From positions 496,001-560,000 of the forward strand of contig NZ_JAHKPO010000003.1 in assembly GCF_018860365.1 (NCBI RefSeq): a DNA stretch of 64,000 bases, in the 5' to 3' direction. The DNA comes from Arenibacter algicola (GTDB lineage Bacteria; Bacteroidota; Bacteroidia; Flavobacteriales; Flavobacteriaceae). A model generated the notes under the pieces. That model was not told where the DNA came from, ran no database searches, and worked only from the letters and a program-made list of their open reading frames with translations. The position numbers and the translations under genes are program-made. This document shows, in pieces, positions 27,305 through 36,510 of the stretch. How positions within the stretch are numbered: position 1 is the stretch's first letter; the number at the start of each line of letters is the position of its first letter.

Positions 27305-28270
27305 GTGAGTAACATTCCATGGCAAGAAAGGCCTGCCAATAGTGCAGATGTAGTTTGGCGATATACGGAGAATCCTGTGGTAAAGAGGGATGCAATCCCT
27401 TCTTCCAATAGTATTTTTAATAGTGCGGTAGTTCCATTTCAAGATGGGTTTGCTGGCGTATTCCGTTGTGATAATAAGGCGGTACAGATGAATATTTTTG
27501 CCGGTTTTAGCAAGAATGGTATAGATTGGGATATCAACCATGAGCCCATTCAGTTTCAGGCAGGCAATACCAATATGATAGAATCCGACTATAAATACGA
27601 TCCTAGGGTGGTCTTTATTGAGGATAGGTATTGGATCACCTGGTGTAACGGATACAACGGTCCAACCATTGGTATCGGGTATACCTTCGATTTCAAGGAA
27701 TTTTTTCAATGCGAAAATGCCTTTTTACCCTTTAATAGGAACGGCGTATTATTTCCAGAGAAGATAGATGGTAAATATGCTATGTTGAGTCGCCCGAGTG
27801 ATAATGGCCATACCCCTTTTGGCGACATATACATTAGTTATAGTCCAGATATGAAATATTGGGGAGAGCACCGCTGTGTAATGAAGGTGACCCCTTTTGT
27901 AGATAGCGCATGGCAGTGCACCAAGATAGGGGCAGGACCAATTCCTATACTGACCGATGAGGGTTGGCTCACATTTTATCATGGTGTAATAAATACCTGT
28001 AACGGATTTAGATATTCCATGGGTGCGGCTATTTTGGATAAGGAACGACCAGATCAGGTATTGTATAGAACCAAGCCTTACTTGTTATCTCCACAGACAA
28101 ATTATGAATGTGTGGGCGATGTCCCAAATGTAGTGTTTCCATGTGCGGCATTGCATTCAATCGAAGAGGATAGGGTAGCCATTTATTATGGGGCTGCGGA
28201 TACGGTTACCGGCTTGGCATTTGGACGCATATCTGAAATTGTAAAATTCACAAAGGAGAATAGTTTGTAA
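27305..28270 (+). CDS. GH130 family glycosidase/phosphorylase
   Basis: A 321-residue five-bladed beta-propeller enzyme of glycoside hydrolase family 130, which contains beta-mannoside phosphorylases and beta-1,2-mannosidases. Supporting segments are [58 protein letters not shown] and YHGV. There is no signal peptide, so it acts in the cytoplasm. The start is GTG at 27305 ([10 protein letters not shown]). Phosphorolysis versus hydrolysis depends on phosphate-binding residues that I could not verify by alignment. With the symporter it suggests intracellular processing of a mannosyl disaccharide. Confidence 0.85.
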   Translation: MSNIPWQERPANSADVVWRYTENPVVKRDAIPSSNSIFNSAVVPFQDGFAGVFRCDNKAVQMNIFAGFSKNGIDWDINHEPIQFQAGNTNMIESDYKYDPRVVFIEDRYWITWCNGYNGPTIGIGYTFDFKEFFQCENAFLPFNRNGVLFPEKIDGKYAMLSRPSDNGHTPFGDIYISYSPDMKYWGEHRCVMKVTPFVDSAWQCTKIGAGPIPILTDEGWLTFYHGVINTCNGFRYSMGAAILDKERPDQVLYRTKPYLLSPQTNYECVGDVPNVVFPCAALHSIEEDRVAIYYGAADTVTGLAFGRISEIVKFTKENSL

Positions 28271-28326
28271 TCCGTGTTTTTCCACACGGCTTTTGCTCGT
28301 TAAATAGAAATAATAAAAATCAAAAT

Positions 28327-29394
28327 ATGAAGACCACTTTTTCCATCCAAACCAGAACCTGGTCCTTGGCGCTATTGTTTTTGTGCGCTGGCTTTACCGC
28401 AGTAAAAGGCCAAGAGCTTGTACCAAGAAACTATATTGCATATAAGGCCAGTGAAGCACTGACTATAGATGGGAAAGGGGATGACGCTTCTTGGCAAAAA
28501 GCAACCTGGTCCCAAGATTATATTGATATCGAAGGAAAACTGATACCAGATTATAGGACTAGGATGAAAATGTTATGGGATAATGATTACCTATATGTTA
28601 TGGCGGAAATGGAGGAGCCACATGTGTGGGCTACTTTAAAACAAAGGGATACCGTTATTTTTTACAACAATGATTTTGAGATTTTTATAGACCCGGACGG
28701 CGATACCCATAATTATTACGAATACGAGATGAATGCCCATAATACACTGTGGGACTTATTTTTGACCAAGCCATATAGGAACCACGGCAAAGTAATAGAT
28801 AGTTGGGATATTCAAGGGGTGAAATCGGCAGTTAGTATCGACGGTACCTTAAATGATTCCTCGGACACGGACAAAGGATGGACCGTGGAAATAGCCATTC
28901 CATGGAAAGTGATCACCGAAGCAAGCAGCGGAGGCCAAGTGCCTGAGAACGATTTTTGGAGGATCAACTTCTCCAGGGTCAACTGGAAATTTGATCTAAC
29001 GGACGGGAGGTATTCCAGAAAAAAGGACGATAATGGAAAGTTTATGCCCGAATATAATTGGGTTTGGTCACCTCAAGGAGTTATAAATATGCATGAACCG
29101 GAGCATTGGGGCTATGTATACTTTTCTTCAGAAGAGGCTGGTGGAAAGGCCAATTTCTCCATTCCTCAGGACGATTATATAAAATGGCATTTGTATTCGC
29201 TTTACAGAGGAGTTTTACAAGGGAAAAAGGGTGCTGAAAAGCAAGTTGCAACACCTAAGAATATTTTGGGCAAGTCTATAAAACCCAGTTTGGATAAGCA
29301 CCAGTTTGGATATAATCTTTGGGTTAAAAGTCCATTTACAGGAAAAATATTGACGATCAAGGAAGATGGGGAATTTCGAAGTATTGATGAATAA
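28327..29394 (+). CDS. CBM9-like carbohydrate-binding secreted protein
   Basis: A 355-residue protein with a Sec signal peptide (cleavage probably after the Gly near residue 28, VKGQ). The CBM9-like domain begins with ALTIDGKGDDASWQKATW and continues through LWDNDYLYVMAEMEEPHVWA, NNDFEIFIDPDGD and a C-terminal EHWGYVYFS. Such proteins in Bacteroidota polysaccharide loci bind sugar chains at the surface or in the periplasm. No catalytic motif is seen. It lies between GH130 and GH20 in the same operon. Confidence 0.85.
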   Translation: MKTTFSIQTRTWSLALLFLCAGFTAVKGQELVPRNYIAYKASEALTIDGKGDDASWQKATWSQDYIDIEGKLIPDYRTRMKMLWDNDYLYVMAEMEEPHVWATLKQRDTVIFYNNDFEIFIDPDGDTHNYYEYEMNAHNTLWDLFLTKPYRNHGKVIDSWDIQGVKSAVSIDGTLNDSSDTDKGWTVEIAIPWKVITEASSGGQVPENDFWRINFSRVNWKFDLTDGRYSRKKDDNGKFMPEYNWVWSPQGVINMHEPEHWGYVYFSSEEAGGKANFSIPQDDYIKWHLYSLYRGVLQGKKGAEKQVATPKNILGKSIKPSLDKHQFGYNLWVKSPFTGKILTIKEDGEFRSIDE

Positions 29395-29453
29395 AAATGA
29401 TGTGATTACACAAACTATAGGGCTGGTCAATGGAAATGAACAAAGGGAGTAAA

Positions 29454-31781
29454 ATGAAAAAGACAATAATTCAAAGCTTTTTAGTGATTCTGCTAGTTAT
29501 CCTGGTGGGGTGTGGAGAGGAAAGCAAAACTATTTTTATTGAAAATGATATAAATATTGTTCCCAAACCTTTGGAAATGAAATTTAACCAAGGGGCATTT
29601 CGCTTTAACGAGGACACCAAATTGGTGGCACCTAAGGGTCAAGGGGAGGTTTTGGACGTATTGAAGGATAAGTTTACCGCAGCGGCCGGATGGAACTTAG
29701 AAGTGGTAGATACCGCGCCAAGCAGCAATTTTGTCCTATTATCCACAGATTCGTCCTTGTCAGAGGAGGGCTACAACCTAAAGGTGACGGATAATCAGGT
29801 GATTATTAAAGCCAATGGTCTTAATGGGTTTTTGTATGGTTTGGAAACGATAAGACAATTACTTCCGGTCGCCATAGAAAGTAAAAGCGCGGTTAACAAT
29901 ATTAATTGGGATATTCCCAATGTGGAAATAAAGGATAGCCCTCGATTTAAATGGCGAGGTTTTATGTTGGATGTTTCCAGACACTTTTTTGATAAGGATT
30001 ATGTTCTGGCTACTATAGACCAATTGGCCTTGTTAAAAATGAATACCCTGCACTTGCATTTAGTAGATGATCAAGGCTGGCGAATAGAAATAAAAAAATA
30101 TCCAAAATTAACAGAAGTAGGTGGCTTTAGGGTAGACCAAGAAGACAAGCCGTGGAATGCCAGGCCTGTAGCTGAATTGGGAACAGCCACTACCTATGGT
30201 GGATTTTATACCCAAGAGGATATTAAGGAAATTGTAGCTTATGCCAGTAGTAGGGGAGTTACTGTGGTTCCGGAAATAGAAATGCCGGCACACGTAATGA
30301 GTGCCATTGCTGCGTACCCTGAATTGTCCTGTTTTCAAAAACCTATAATGGCCCCTTCCGGAGGAGTATGGCCTATAACTGATATTTACTGTGCTGGAAA
30401 GGATACCACCTTTGAATTTTTGGAAAATGTATTATTGGAAGTGATGGAATTGTTTCCCTCACAATATATTCATGTGGGTGGGGATGAGGCCACCAAGACC
30501 AACTGGAAGATATGTCCTGATTGCAAGAAAAGAGTGGCAAATGAAGGCTTGGCCAATGTTGAGGAACTTCAGAGCTACTTTATTCAACGAATGGAGCGTT
30601 TTCTAAGTTCCAAGGGAAGAATTTTATTGGGTTGGGATGAAATATTGGAAGGCGGTTTGGCTCCCGGAGCAACTGTTATGAGTTGGCGAGGCGTAAAAGG
30701 TGGTCTGGAAGCTTCTGAGGCCGGACACGATGTGGTAATGACGCCGAATTCACATTGTTATTTTGATTATTACCAAGGGGACCAAGATGCTGAGCCGTTG
30801 GCTTGGGGTGGTAATTTACCGCTAAGTAAGGTCTATCAATTTGACCCTGTGGTTGAAGGGATGAGTGAGGAGCAGGCCAAGCATGTCTTAGGAGGTCAGG
30901 CTAATTTATGGACGGAATATGTACCGACCAATGACCAAGCGGAGTATATGACCTATCCGCGTTTGGCCGCCTTGGCAGAAGCTGTTTGGAGTAGTAAGGA
31001 TAATAGAAATTGGGACGATTTTTCAAATAGGGTAAGCAGTCTTTTTCAAAGATATGGTGCTATGGGGGTCAATTATGCCAAAAGTGCCTATCAGGTAACA
31101 ACTGAAACTACTGTTAATCCTGAAAATGCAGTAATTTCAATCGCCCTTAAGTCGGAATTCCCCAATGCGGATATTCGCTATACCCTAGATGGTAGCGGTA
31201 TCACTTTGGCTTCTGAAAAGTACACCAATCCTATAGGCATCCAAAAGACTACTACCATTAAGGCACAAGTTTATAAAGATGAACAACCTGAGGGTGCCTT
31301 ATTTGAAAAAACAATCACCTACCATAAGGCTGTGGGGAAACCTGTAAACTATATAAATAAATATCACGACAGCTATCAGGGAGCCAAAGAATTGGGAATG
31401 GTAAATGTAGTTCGCGGTTCCAAAAATTTTCACGACGGACAATGGCAAGGATGGTTGGGGGATGATATGGAATTGGTAATTGATATGGAATCTCCTACGG
31501 AATTGGAAAAGATTTCCGTTGGAGCCATGGAAAATCAAGGTTCTGGGATCTACTTTCCAATTCAAGTGGAGGTTTTCCTTTCGGATGACGGCAAAGCCTT
31601 CAAAAGGGCAGGAATCATAAAACGGGATTATGCGGCAAACAATGGTTCGGAATTAAAGGATTTTGTAATCGAAATAGAGAAACAGACCGCTAGATATATT
31701 AAGGTAAAGGCAACAAATTTAGGTTCTCCGCCAACGGGAGGTGGCTCCTGGATGTTTATTGATGAGGTGGTTGTGGAATAA
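29454..31781 (+). CDS. GH20 beta-N-acetylhexosaminidase lipoprotein
   Basis: A 775-residue lipoprotein (lipobox LVGC) releasing terminal beta-linked GlcNAc or GalNAc. The order is GH20b domain, the GH20 barrel (WRGFMLDVSRHFFDKDYV, LHLVDDQGWRIEI, HVGGDEATKTNW with the catalytic pair D344-E345), a chitobiase C-terminal segment (IRYTLDGSGI) and a discoidin-like domain ending SWMFIDEVVVE. I place the start at the ATG at 29454, preceded by GGGAG; an in-frame ATG eight codons upstream is less likely because the signal peptide begins MKK. It acts outside the cytoplasm on glycans of the locus. Confidence 0.95.
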   Translation: MKKTIIQSFLVILLVILVGCGEESKTIFIENDINIVPKPLEMKFNQGAFRFNEDTKLVAPKGQGEVLDVLKDKFTAAAGWNLEVVDTAPSSNFVLLSTDSSLSEEGYNLKVTDNQVIIKANGLNGFLYGLETIRQLLPVAIESKSAVNNINWDIPNVEIKDSPRFKWRGFMLDVSRHFFDKDYVLATIDQLALLKMNTLHLHLVDDQGWRIEIKKYPKLTEVGGFRVDQEDKPWNARPVAELGTATTYGGFYTQEDIKEIVAYASSRGVTVVPEIEMPAHVMSAIAAYPELSCFQKPIMAPSGGVWPITDIYCAGKDTTFEFLENVLLEVMELFPSQYIHVGGDEATKTNWKICPDCKKRVANEGLANVEELQSYFIQRMERFLSSKGRILLGWDEILEGGLAPGATVMSWRGVKGGLEASEAGHDVVMTPNSHCYFDYYQGDQDAEPLAWGGNLPLSKVYQFDPVVEGMSEEQAKHVLGGQANLWTEYVPTNDQAEYMTYPRLAALAEAVWSSKDNRNWDDFSNRVSSLFQRYGAMGVNYAKSAYQVTTETTVNPENAVISIALKSEFPNADIRYTLDGSGITLASEKYTNPIGIQKTTTIKAQVYKDEQPEGALFEKTITYHKAVGKPVNYINKYHDSYQGAKELGMVNVVRGSKNFHDGQWQGWLGDDMELVIDMESPTELEKISVGAMENQGSGIYFPIQVEVFLSDDGKAFKRAGIIKRDYAANNGSELKDFVIEIEKQTARYIKVKATNLGSPPTGGGSWMFIDEVVVE

Positions 31782-31794
31782 TTTGGGCGTTTTG

Positions 31795-31950
31795 AAAACA
31801 CACGCTTAGCCTTCCGCTGAAAACACACCCCTAACCCTCGCCAAAAGGCGGGGCAGGCTCCTCTCAAGATGGGTATTTTGAAATTATAAATTGAATCCTG
31901 TGGTAGGAGAAAACTCTCCTCTATGGAGTGGGGATGGAGTGTGTAAATTT
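31795..31950. repeat. Intergenic element with short hairpins (REP-like)
   Basis: Between the GH20 and GH92 genes lies GC-richer DNA with hairpins CGCC-AAAA-GGCG (about 31839-31850) and GGAGA-AAAC-TCTCC (about 31906-31919). The outer parts are loosely inverted (ACACACCCC near the left, GGAGTGTGT near the right). It resembles dispersed flavobacterial intergenic repeats, but a second copy is not in this window. Confidence 0.35.
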
Positions 31951-31996
31951 AAGATTGAAGACCATTCAACGCAAACATAAATAGTAAAGAACAACT

Positions 31997-34237
31997 ATGA
32001 GCTCAAAACATACAATTCTATTATTACTGGCAGTCTTTTCCCTAGGAGCTTTCGCCCAAAAACAACCCGTAGAATATGTGAATCCGTTTATTGGGACATC
32101 AAATTTTGGAACTACCAACCCAGGGCCTATTGCGGTAAGGGGTATGGTAAGTGTGTCCCCCTTTAATGTTGCGGGACCCAAAAATTTACCTTTGGAAAAA
32201 GACAGTCGATGGTTATCCACACCTTATGTTCAGGAGAACACTTTTTTAACAGGATTCAGTCACGTTAATCTAAGCGGTGTAGGCTGCCCGGAACTAGGGG
32301 TTATTTTGGCCATGCCCACCACAGGTGATCTTGAAGTTGATTATCTAAAATATGGTACTTCCTATTCCAATGAGATTTCTAAAGTAGGATACTATTCCAA
32401 TACCCTGGATGATTATAATATTAAGGTAGAGGCCACCGCTACGACCAGGGTAGGGGTGAGCAAATATTTCTTTCCGAAAGGGGATGCCAATATTCTAATA
32501 AATCTTGGTTTGGGACTTACCAATGAACAAGGTGCTTCTGTAAAGGTAGTTTCACCAACGGAAATTGAAGGGGTCCGTTCTGTTGGTTCATTTTGCTATT
32601 ATAAACCAGAGGAAGCTTATCCAGTGTATTTTGTAGCAAAATTCTCCAAGCCGGCGGATGAATTTGGGGTTTGGAAAAAGCCGACCACCTACAAGGGTGC
32701 CGAGGCGGAATGGATGGGCTACAATGGAAAGACAAGAATAATGCCCGGATATGCCATGGAGGTTGTAGGCGATAGCATAGGGAGTTATATGCGATATAGT
32801 TTTAAAGAGCCTACGGTAGTGGAAATGAAAGTTGGGGTTTCCTATGTCAGTATTGAAAACGCCCGTGAAAACCTGGAAAAGGAAACATCCACACGAAGTT
32901 TTGACCAAATTTTGGCAGAGTCCAAGGAAAATTGGAACGGCTATTTGTCCAAAATTGAGGTAGAAGGAGGTATTGAAGAGGATAAGATCAAGTTTTATAC
33001 GGCCCTGTACCATACTTTAATACACCCCAGTACGCTAAATGATTATAATGGGGAGTATCCCAAAATTAGAACCAGGGAAACCTTAAGGACCCAGGATACT
33101 AGATACACCGTATTCTCCCTTTGGGATACGTATCGCAATTTGCATCAGCTTATGAGTTTGGTTTATCCAAGACAACAATCCGATATGGTAAAGAGTATGC
33201 TGCAGATCTATGATGAGAGCGGGTGGTTGCCAAAGTGGGAGTTGAATGCCACGGAAACTACCACTATGGTTGGGGATCCGGCAGGAATTGTTATAGCCGA
33301 TACCTACTTGAAGGGTATAAAGGACTTTGATGTGGAAAAGGCCTATTCCGCAATGATCAAAAGTGCAGATCAGATTCAGGATAACCCCCTTCGCCCTGGA
33401 CTAAAGGATTATTTAGAAAAGGGGTATCTGACCACCAAAACAACCAATAGTGGATCGGTATCTACTACCCAGGAGTACAATATTTCAGATTATGCCATAG
33501 CCCAGTTGGCCAAGTCCATGGGCAAGAAGAAAGATTATCAGCGCTTCTCCAAGAGGTCTATTTCTTATAGGAATCTTTTCGACAAGGAATTTAATCTTTT
33601 AAGACCTAAAAATGACGATGGATCATGGTTGACCCCCTATAACCCGGAAGCCGGGGCCAACTTCGTAAAAAATCTTGGATTCATAGAAGGCAATGCCTGG
33701 CAGTATTCATTTATGGTCACCCATGACGCCAAGGGTCTTATGCAACTAATGGGCGGGTCAAAACCTTTTGTAAATAGATTGCAGGATGTCTTTGATAAGG
33801 GGCATTTTGATATGGCCAATGAACCGGATATCGCCTACCCCTATTTATTCAATTATGTCAAAGGAGAGGAAAGACGGACGCAGCAAATGGTTTCGGACTT
33901 GCTTGATACGTATTATAAGAATTCGCCAGATGGACTTCCAGGAAATGATGATACGGGTACCATGTCTGCCTGGGCCGTTTTTTCAATGATGGGGATATAT
34001 CCCATAAGTCCTGCCAATCCAATTTATACCATAACAACGCCACGGTTTAATAAGATAACCATACATTTGGATAGTGATTATTATCCACAGGAAAAAATAA
34101 CTATAATTTCAAACTTTTCGGAGCAAAACAGGTTTATTGAAAATATTAAGATTGAAGGAAAACCACACAAGGGATATTTTATAGGTCATGATGAATTGGT
34201 AAATAGTAAAACTTTGGAGTTGAAATTGAACAAATAG
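31997..34237 (+). CDS. GH92 alpha-mannosidase
   Basis: A 746-residue secreted enzyme of family GH92, Ca2+-dependent exo-alpha-mannosidases that trim N-glycan mannose. A Sec signal peptide (cleavage near AFAQ) precedes the GH92 start VEYVNPFIGTS; later motifs are GFSHVNLSGVGCPELG, FSLWDTYRNLHQL, NEPDIAYPYLFNY and GNDDTGTMSAWAVFSMMGIYP near the C-terminus. The full length of the family is present. It is followed 18 bases later by the DUF4838 gene, so the operon continues. Confidence 0.95.
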   Translation: MSSKHTILLLLAVFSLGAFAQKQPVEYVNPFIGTSNFGTTNPGPIAVRGMVSVSPFNVAGPKNLPLEKDSRWLSTPYVQENTFLTGFSHVNLSGVGCPELGVILAMPTTGDLEVDYLKYGTSYSNEISKVGYYSNTLDDYNIKVEATATTRVGVSKYFFPKGDANILINLGLGLTNEQGASVKVVSPTEIEGVRSVGSFCYYKPEEAYPVYFVAKFSKPADEFGVWKKPTTYKGAEAEWMGYNGKTRIMPGYAMEVVGDSIGSYMRYSFKEPTVVEMKVGVSYVSIENARENLEKETSTRSFDQILAESKENWNGYLSKIEVEGGIEEDKIKFYTALYHTLIHPSTLNDYNGEYPKIRTRETLRTQDTRYTVFSLWDTYRNLHQLMSLVYPRQQSDMVKSMLQIYDESGWLPKWELNATETTTMVGDPAGIVIADTYLKGIKDFDVEKAYSAMIKSADQIQDNPLRPGLKDYLEKGYLTTKTTNSGSVSTTQEYNISDYAIAQLAKSMGKKKDYQRFSKRSISYRNLFDKEFNLLRPKNDDGSWLTPYNPEAGANFVKNLGFIEGNAWQYSFMVTHDAKGLMQLMGGSKPFVNRLQDVFDKGHFDMANEPDIAYPYLFNYVKGEERRTQQMVSDLLDTYYKNSPDGLPGNDDTGTMSAWAVFSMMGIYPISPANPIYTITTPRFNKITIHLDSDYYPQEKITIISNFSEQNRFIENIKIEGKPHKGYFIGHDELVNSKTLELKLNK

Positions 34238-34255
34238 GTCAAAATCGCATTGAGA

Positions 34256-36499
34256 ATGAAAATATTTAAGGCAAATTTCAGAATCCTAAGTCTCTTATCA
34301 ATATTATTGATCTTAGCATCCTGTAATATGGATGGGATTGAATTGGTTCATGACGGCCAATCCGATTACGAAATTGTAATTATGGGTAGGGCTACTGAAA
34401 CTCAGCATGAGTCTGCCGAGATACTGCAACGATATCTACATGAAATAAGTGGGGCAAAATTAGAAATAGTTGATGAGGCCTCGCAAACTAGTGACAAGCA
34501 AAAAATTTATTTGGGTATCGATTCCGAAAGGCATTTGGAAGCGGATGGGATGTCTATAAGGACATTGGATAAAAACCTCTTGTTGTCAGGAGGGTCTGAT
34601 AGGGCTACAAAATATGCTGTATACGAATTTTTGGAACGTTATTTAGGTTGTAGGTGGTATGCACCGGAAGTTGAGAAAATACCCTCTTCCAAAACAATTG
34701 ATCTTCCTGCTTTGGATTATGTATATACCCCGGAAATTACTACTAGAACGGTACATTCAAGATTGTTTTACGATAACCCTGACTATGCGGAACAGCAGAA
34801 GGTAACATATGAATCCTTCCCTACTTATGTCCCCAGTGCTAGGGTACATACGTTCCACAAGTTTTTGCCCGAAGAAAAATTCTACAAATCAAATCCGGAA
34901 TATTATTCATTGAGAGGCAACCAAAGGCTGCCTACCCAATTGTGTTTGACCAATCCTGATGTTCTGGCAATTGTTAAGGATTCGGTAGCTTCTTTGTTTC
35001 AACAATATCCACAGTCCAAGGTCATATCCGTGAGTCAGGATGATAATCAACAGCATTGCCAGTGCGACAATTGTAGTAAAATAGATGAGGAAGAGGGTAG
35101 TCCGTCGGGTACTATGATACGATTTGTAAATGAGGTGGCGGCTGCTTTTCCGGACAAAACGATCTCTACCTTGGCCTATCAATATTCTAGAAAGCCATGT
35201 AAGACAAAGCCCTTGGACAATGTATTGATTACACTTAGTTCTATAGAATGTGACAGAAGTGAGCCCATTGCCGAAAAATGTACCGATTTTGCAAACGATT
35301 TAATAGGATGGGGTAAATTAACCAAGAACATAAGAATATGGGATTATACAACACAGTTTACCAATTTTTTCGCCCCTTTTCCCAATTTACATACACTACA
35401 GCCCAATATTCAATTGTTTCGGGACAACAATGCAAAGTGGGTATTTGAGCAACACAGTAACAATCCCAGTGAACTTTTTCAACTTAGATCCTATATAACA
35501 GCAAAACTACTCTGGAATCCCGATCAAAATTTTGATGCACTGTTGACGGATTTTACTACTGGTTATTACGAAGAGGCAGGAATTTATATAAAAGAATACA
35601 TTGATGAAATTCATGCCAAGTTAAGGGAGGACAAGAATTTTTTTCTATACCTCTACGGAGATCCATCTGAAGCTTTTTCATCCTATTTAAGTCCGGAGAT
35701 GCTTTCAAAATATTCCCAATTATTTGATGATGCGGAAAAGGCAGTGGCCGAAAAACCAGAAATCTTGGCACGGGTAAAAGTGGCGCGCTTGGGGGTGGAT
35801 TTTGCCGAACTGGAGGCCAGTAGAAAGAATTTTACCGACAGATATAGGCTTTTGATTCCCAATGAGGAAGGTAAAAAAATAATAAATCCGCTGGTAACAA
35901 CATTACTGGATAATTTTACGGCAATCAGCGAAAAGAACAATATTACCTTAATGAATGAAATGGGTTTTACCGTAACGGAGTACCTGGCAAATTATATGTC
36001 GGCACTGGAGGTAATAAGAATGCCCAACGTTGCCATGGGTAAAAAAGTGGTTACCATTACAAAACCAAAAAAATACGCAAAGGAAGACCCCATGGCACTT
36101 ACGGATAGGGCTTTGGGAGGAAGCAGTTTTTATGCCAACTGGTTGGGCTACGAAGGAAATGATATGGAGGTGGTTGTGGATTTAGGTGAGCCCATGAGCA
36201 TTAGTACCATTTCTTTGGCCTTTTTACAGGTTACCAATCACATTGTTTTTTTTCCAGAGAAGGTTACCTATTCTGGCTCCTTGGATAACCAGCATTTTGA
36301 AAATTTTGGGACTATTAATAATCCTTTTCCCTTAACCAAGGACAGTAAGGTCAACGACATTCAATTTTTTAAATTGGATTTTGAAAAAAGGAATTCGCGA
36401 TATATCAAGGTGAAGGCTTCAAATACAAAAACACCTTATTGGCATCACGCTGCAGGATTGCCTTCTTGGCTTTTTGCGGATGAAATAATAATTAATTAA
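34256..36499 (+). CDS. DUF4838 domain lipoprotein
   Basis: A 747-residue lipoprotein (lipobox LASC) with an N-terminal domain like that of alpha-glucuronidases and GH20 enzymes (HESAEILQRYLHEISGAKLE), a DUF4838 core (FLERYLGCRWYAPEVEKIP, VSQDDNQQHCQCDNC, WVFEQHSNN) and a discoidin-like C-terminal domain ending SWLFADEIIIN. The Cys cluster HCQCDNC is conserved in DUF4838. The activity is not established; these proteins recur in Bacteroidota glycan loci. I start at the ATG at 34256 rather than a TTG two codons earlier. It lies 11 bases before the GH29 gene. Confidence 0.85.
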   Translation: MKIFKANFRILSLLSILLILASCNMDGIELVHDGQSDYEIVIMGRATETQHESAEILQRYLHEISGAKLEIVDEASQTSDKQKIYLGIDSERHLEADGMSIRTLDKNLLLSGGSDRATKYAVYEFLERYLGCRWYAPEVEKIPSSKTIDLPALDYVYTPEITTRTVHSRLFYDNPDYAEQQKVTYESFPTYVPSARVHTFHKFLPEEKFYKSNPEYYSLRGNQRLPTQLCLTNPDVLAIVKDSVASLFQQYPQSKVISVSQDDNQQHCQCDNCSKIDEEEGSPSGTMIRFVNEVAAAFPDKTISTLAYQYSRKPCKTKPLDNVLITLSSIECDRSEPIAEKCTDFANDLIGWGKLTKNIRIWDYTTQFTNFFAPFPNLHTLQPNIQLFRDNNAKWVFEQHSNNPSELFQLRSYITAKLLWNPDQNFDALLTDFTTGYYEEAGIYIKEYIDEIHAKLREDKNFFLYLYGDPSEAFSSYLSPEMLSKYSQLFDDAEKAVAEKPEILARVKVARLGVDFAELEASRKNFTDRYRLLIPNEEGKKIINPLVTTLLDNFTAISEKNNITLMNEMGFTVTEYLANYMSALEVIRMPNVAMGKKVVTITKPKKYAKEDPMALTDRALGGSSFYANWLGYEGNDMEVVVDLGEPMSISTISLAFLQVTNHIVFFPEKVTYSGSLDNQHFENFGTINNPFPLTKDSKVNDIQFFKLDFEKRNSRYIKVKASNTKTPYWHHAAGLPSWLFADEIIIN

Positions 36500-36510
36500 A
36501 TCCGATATAA

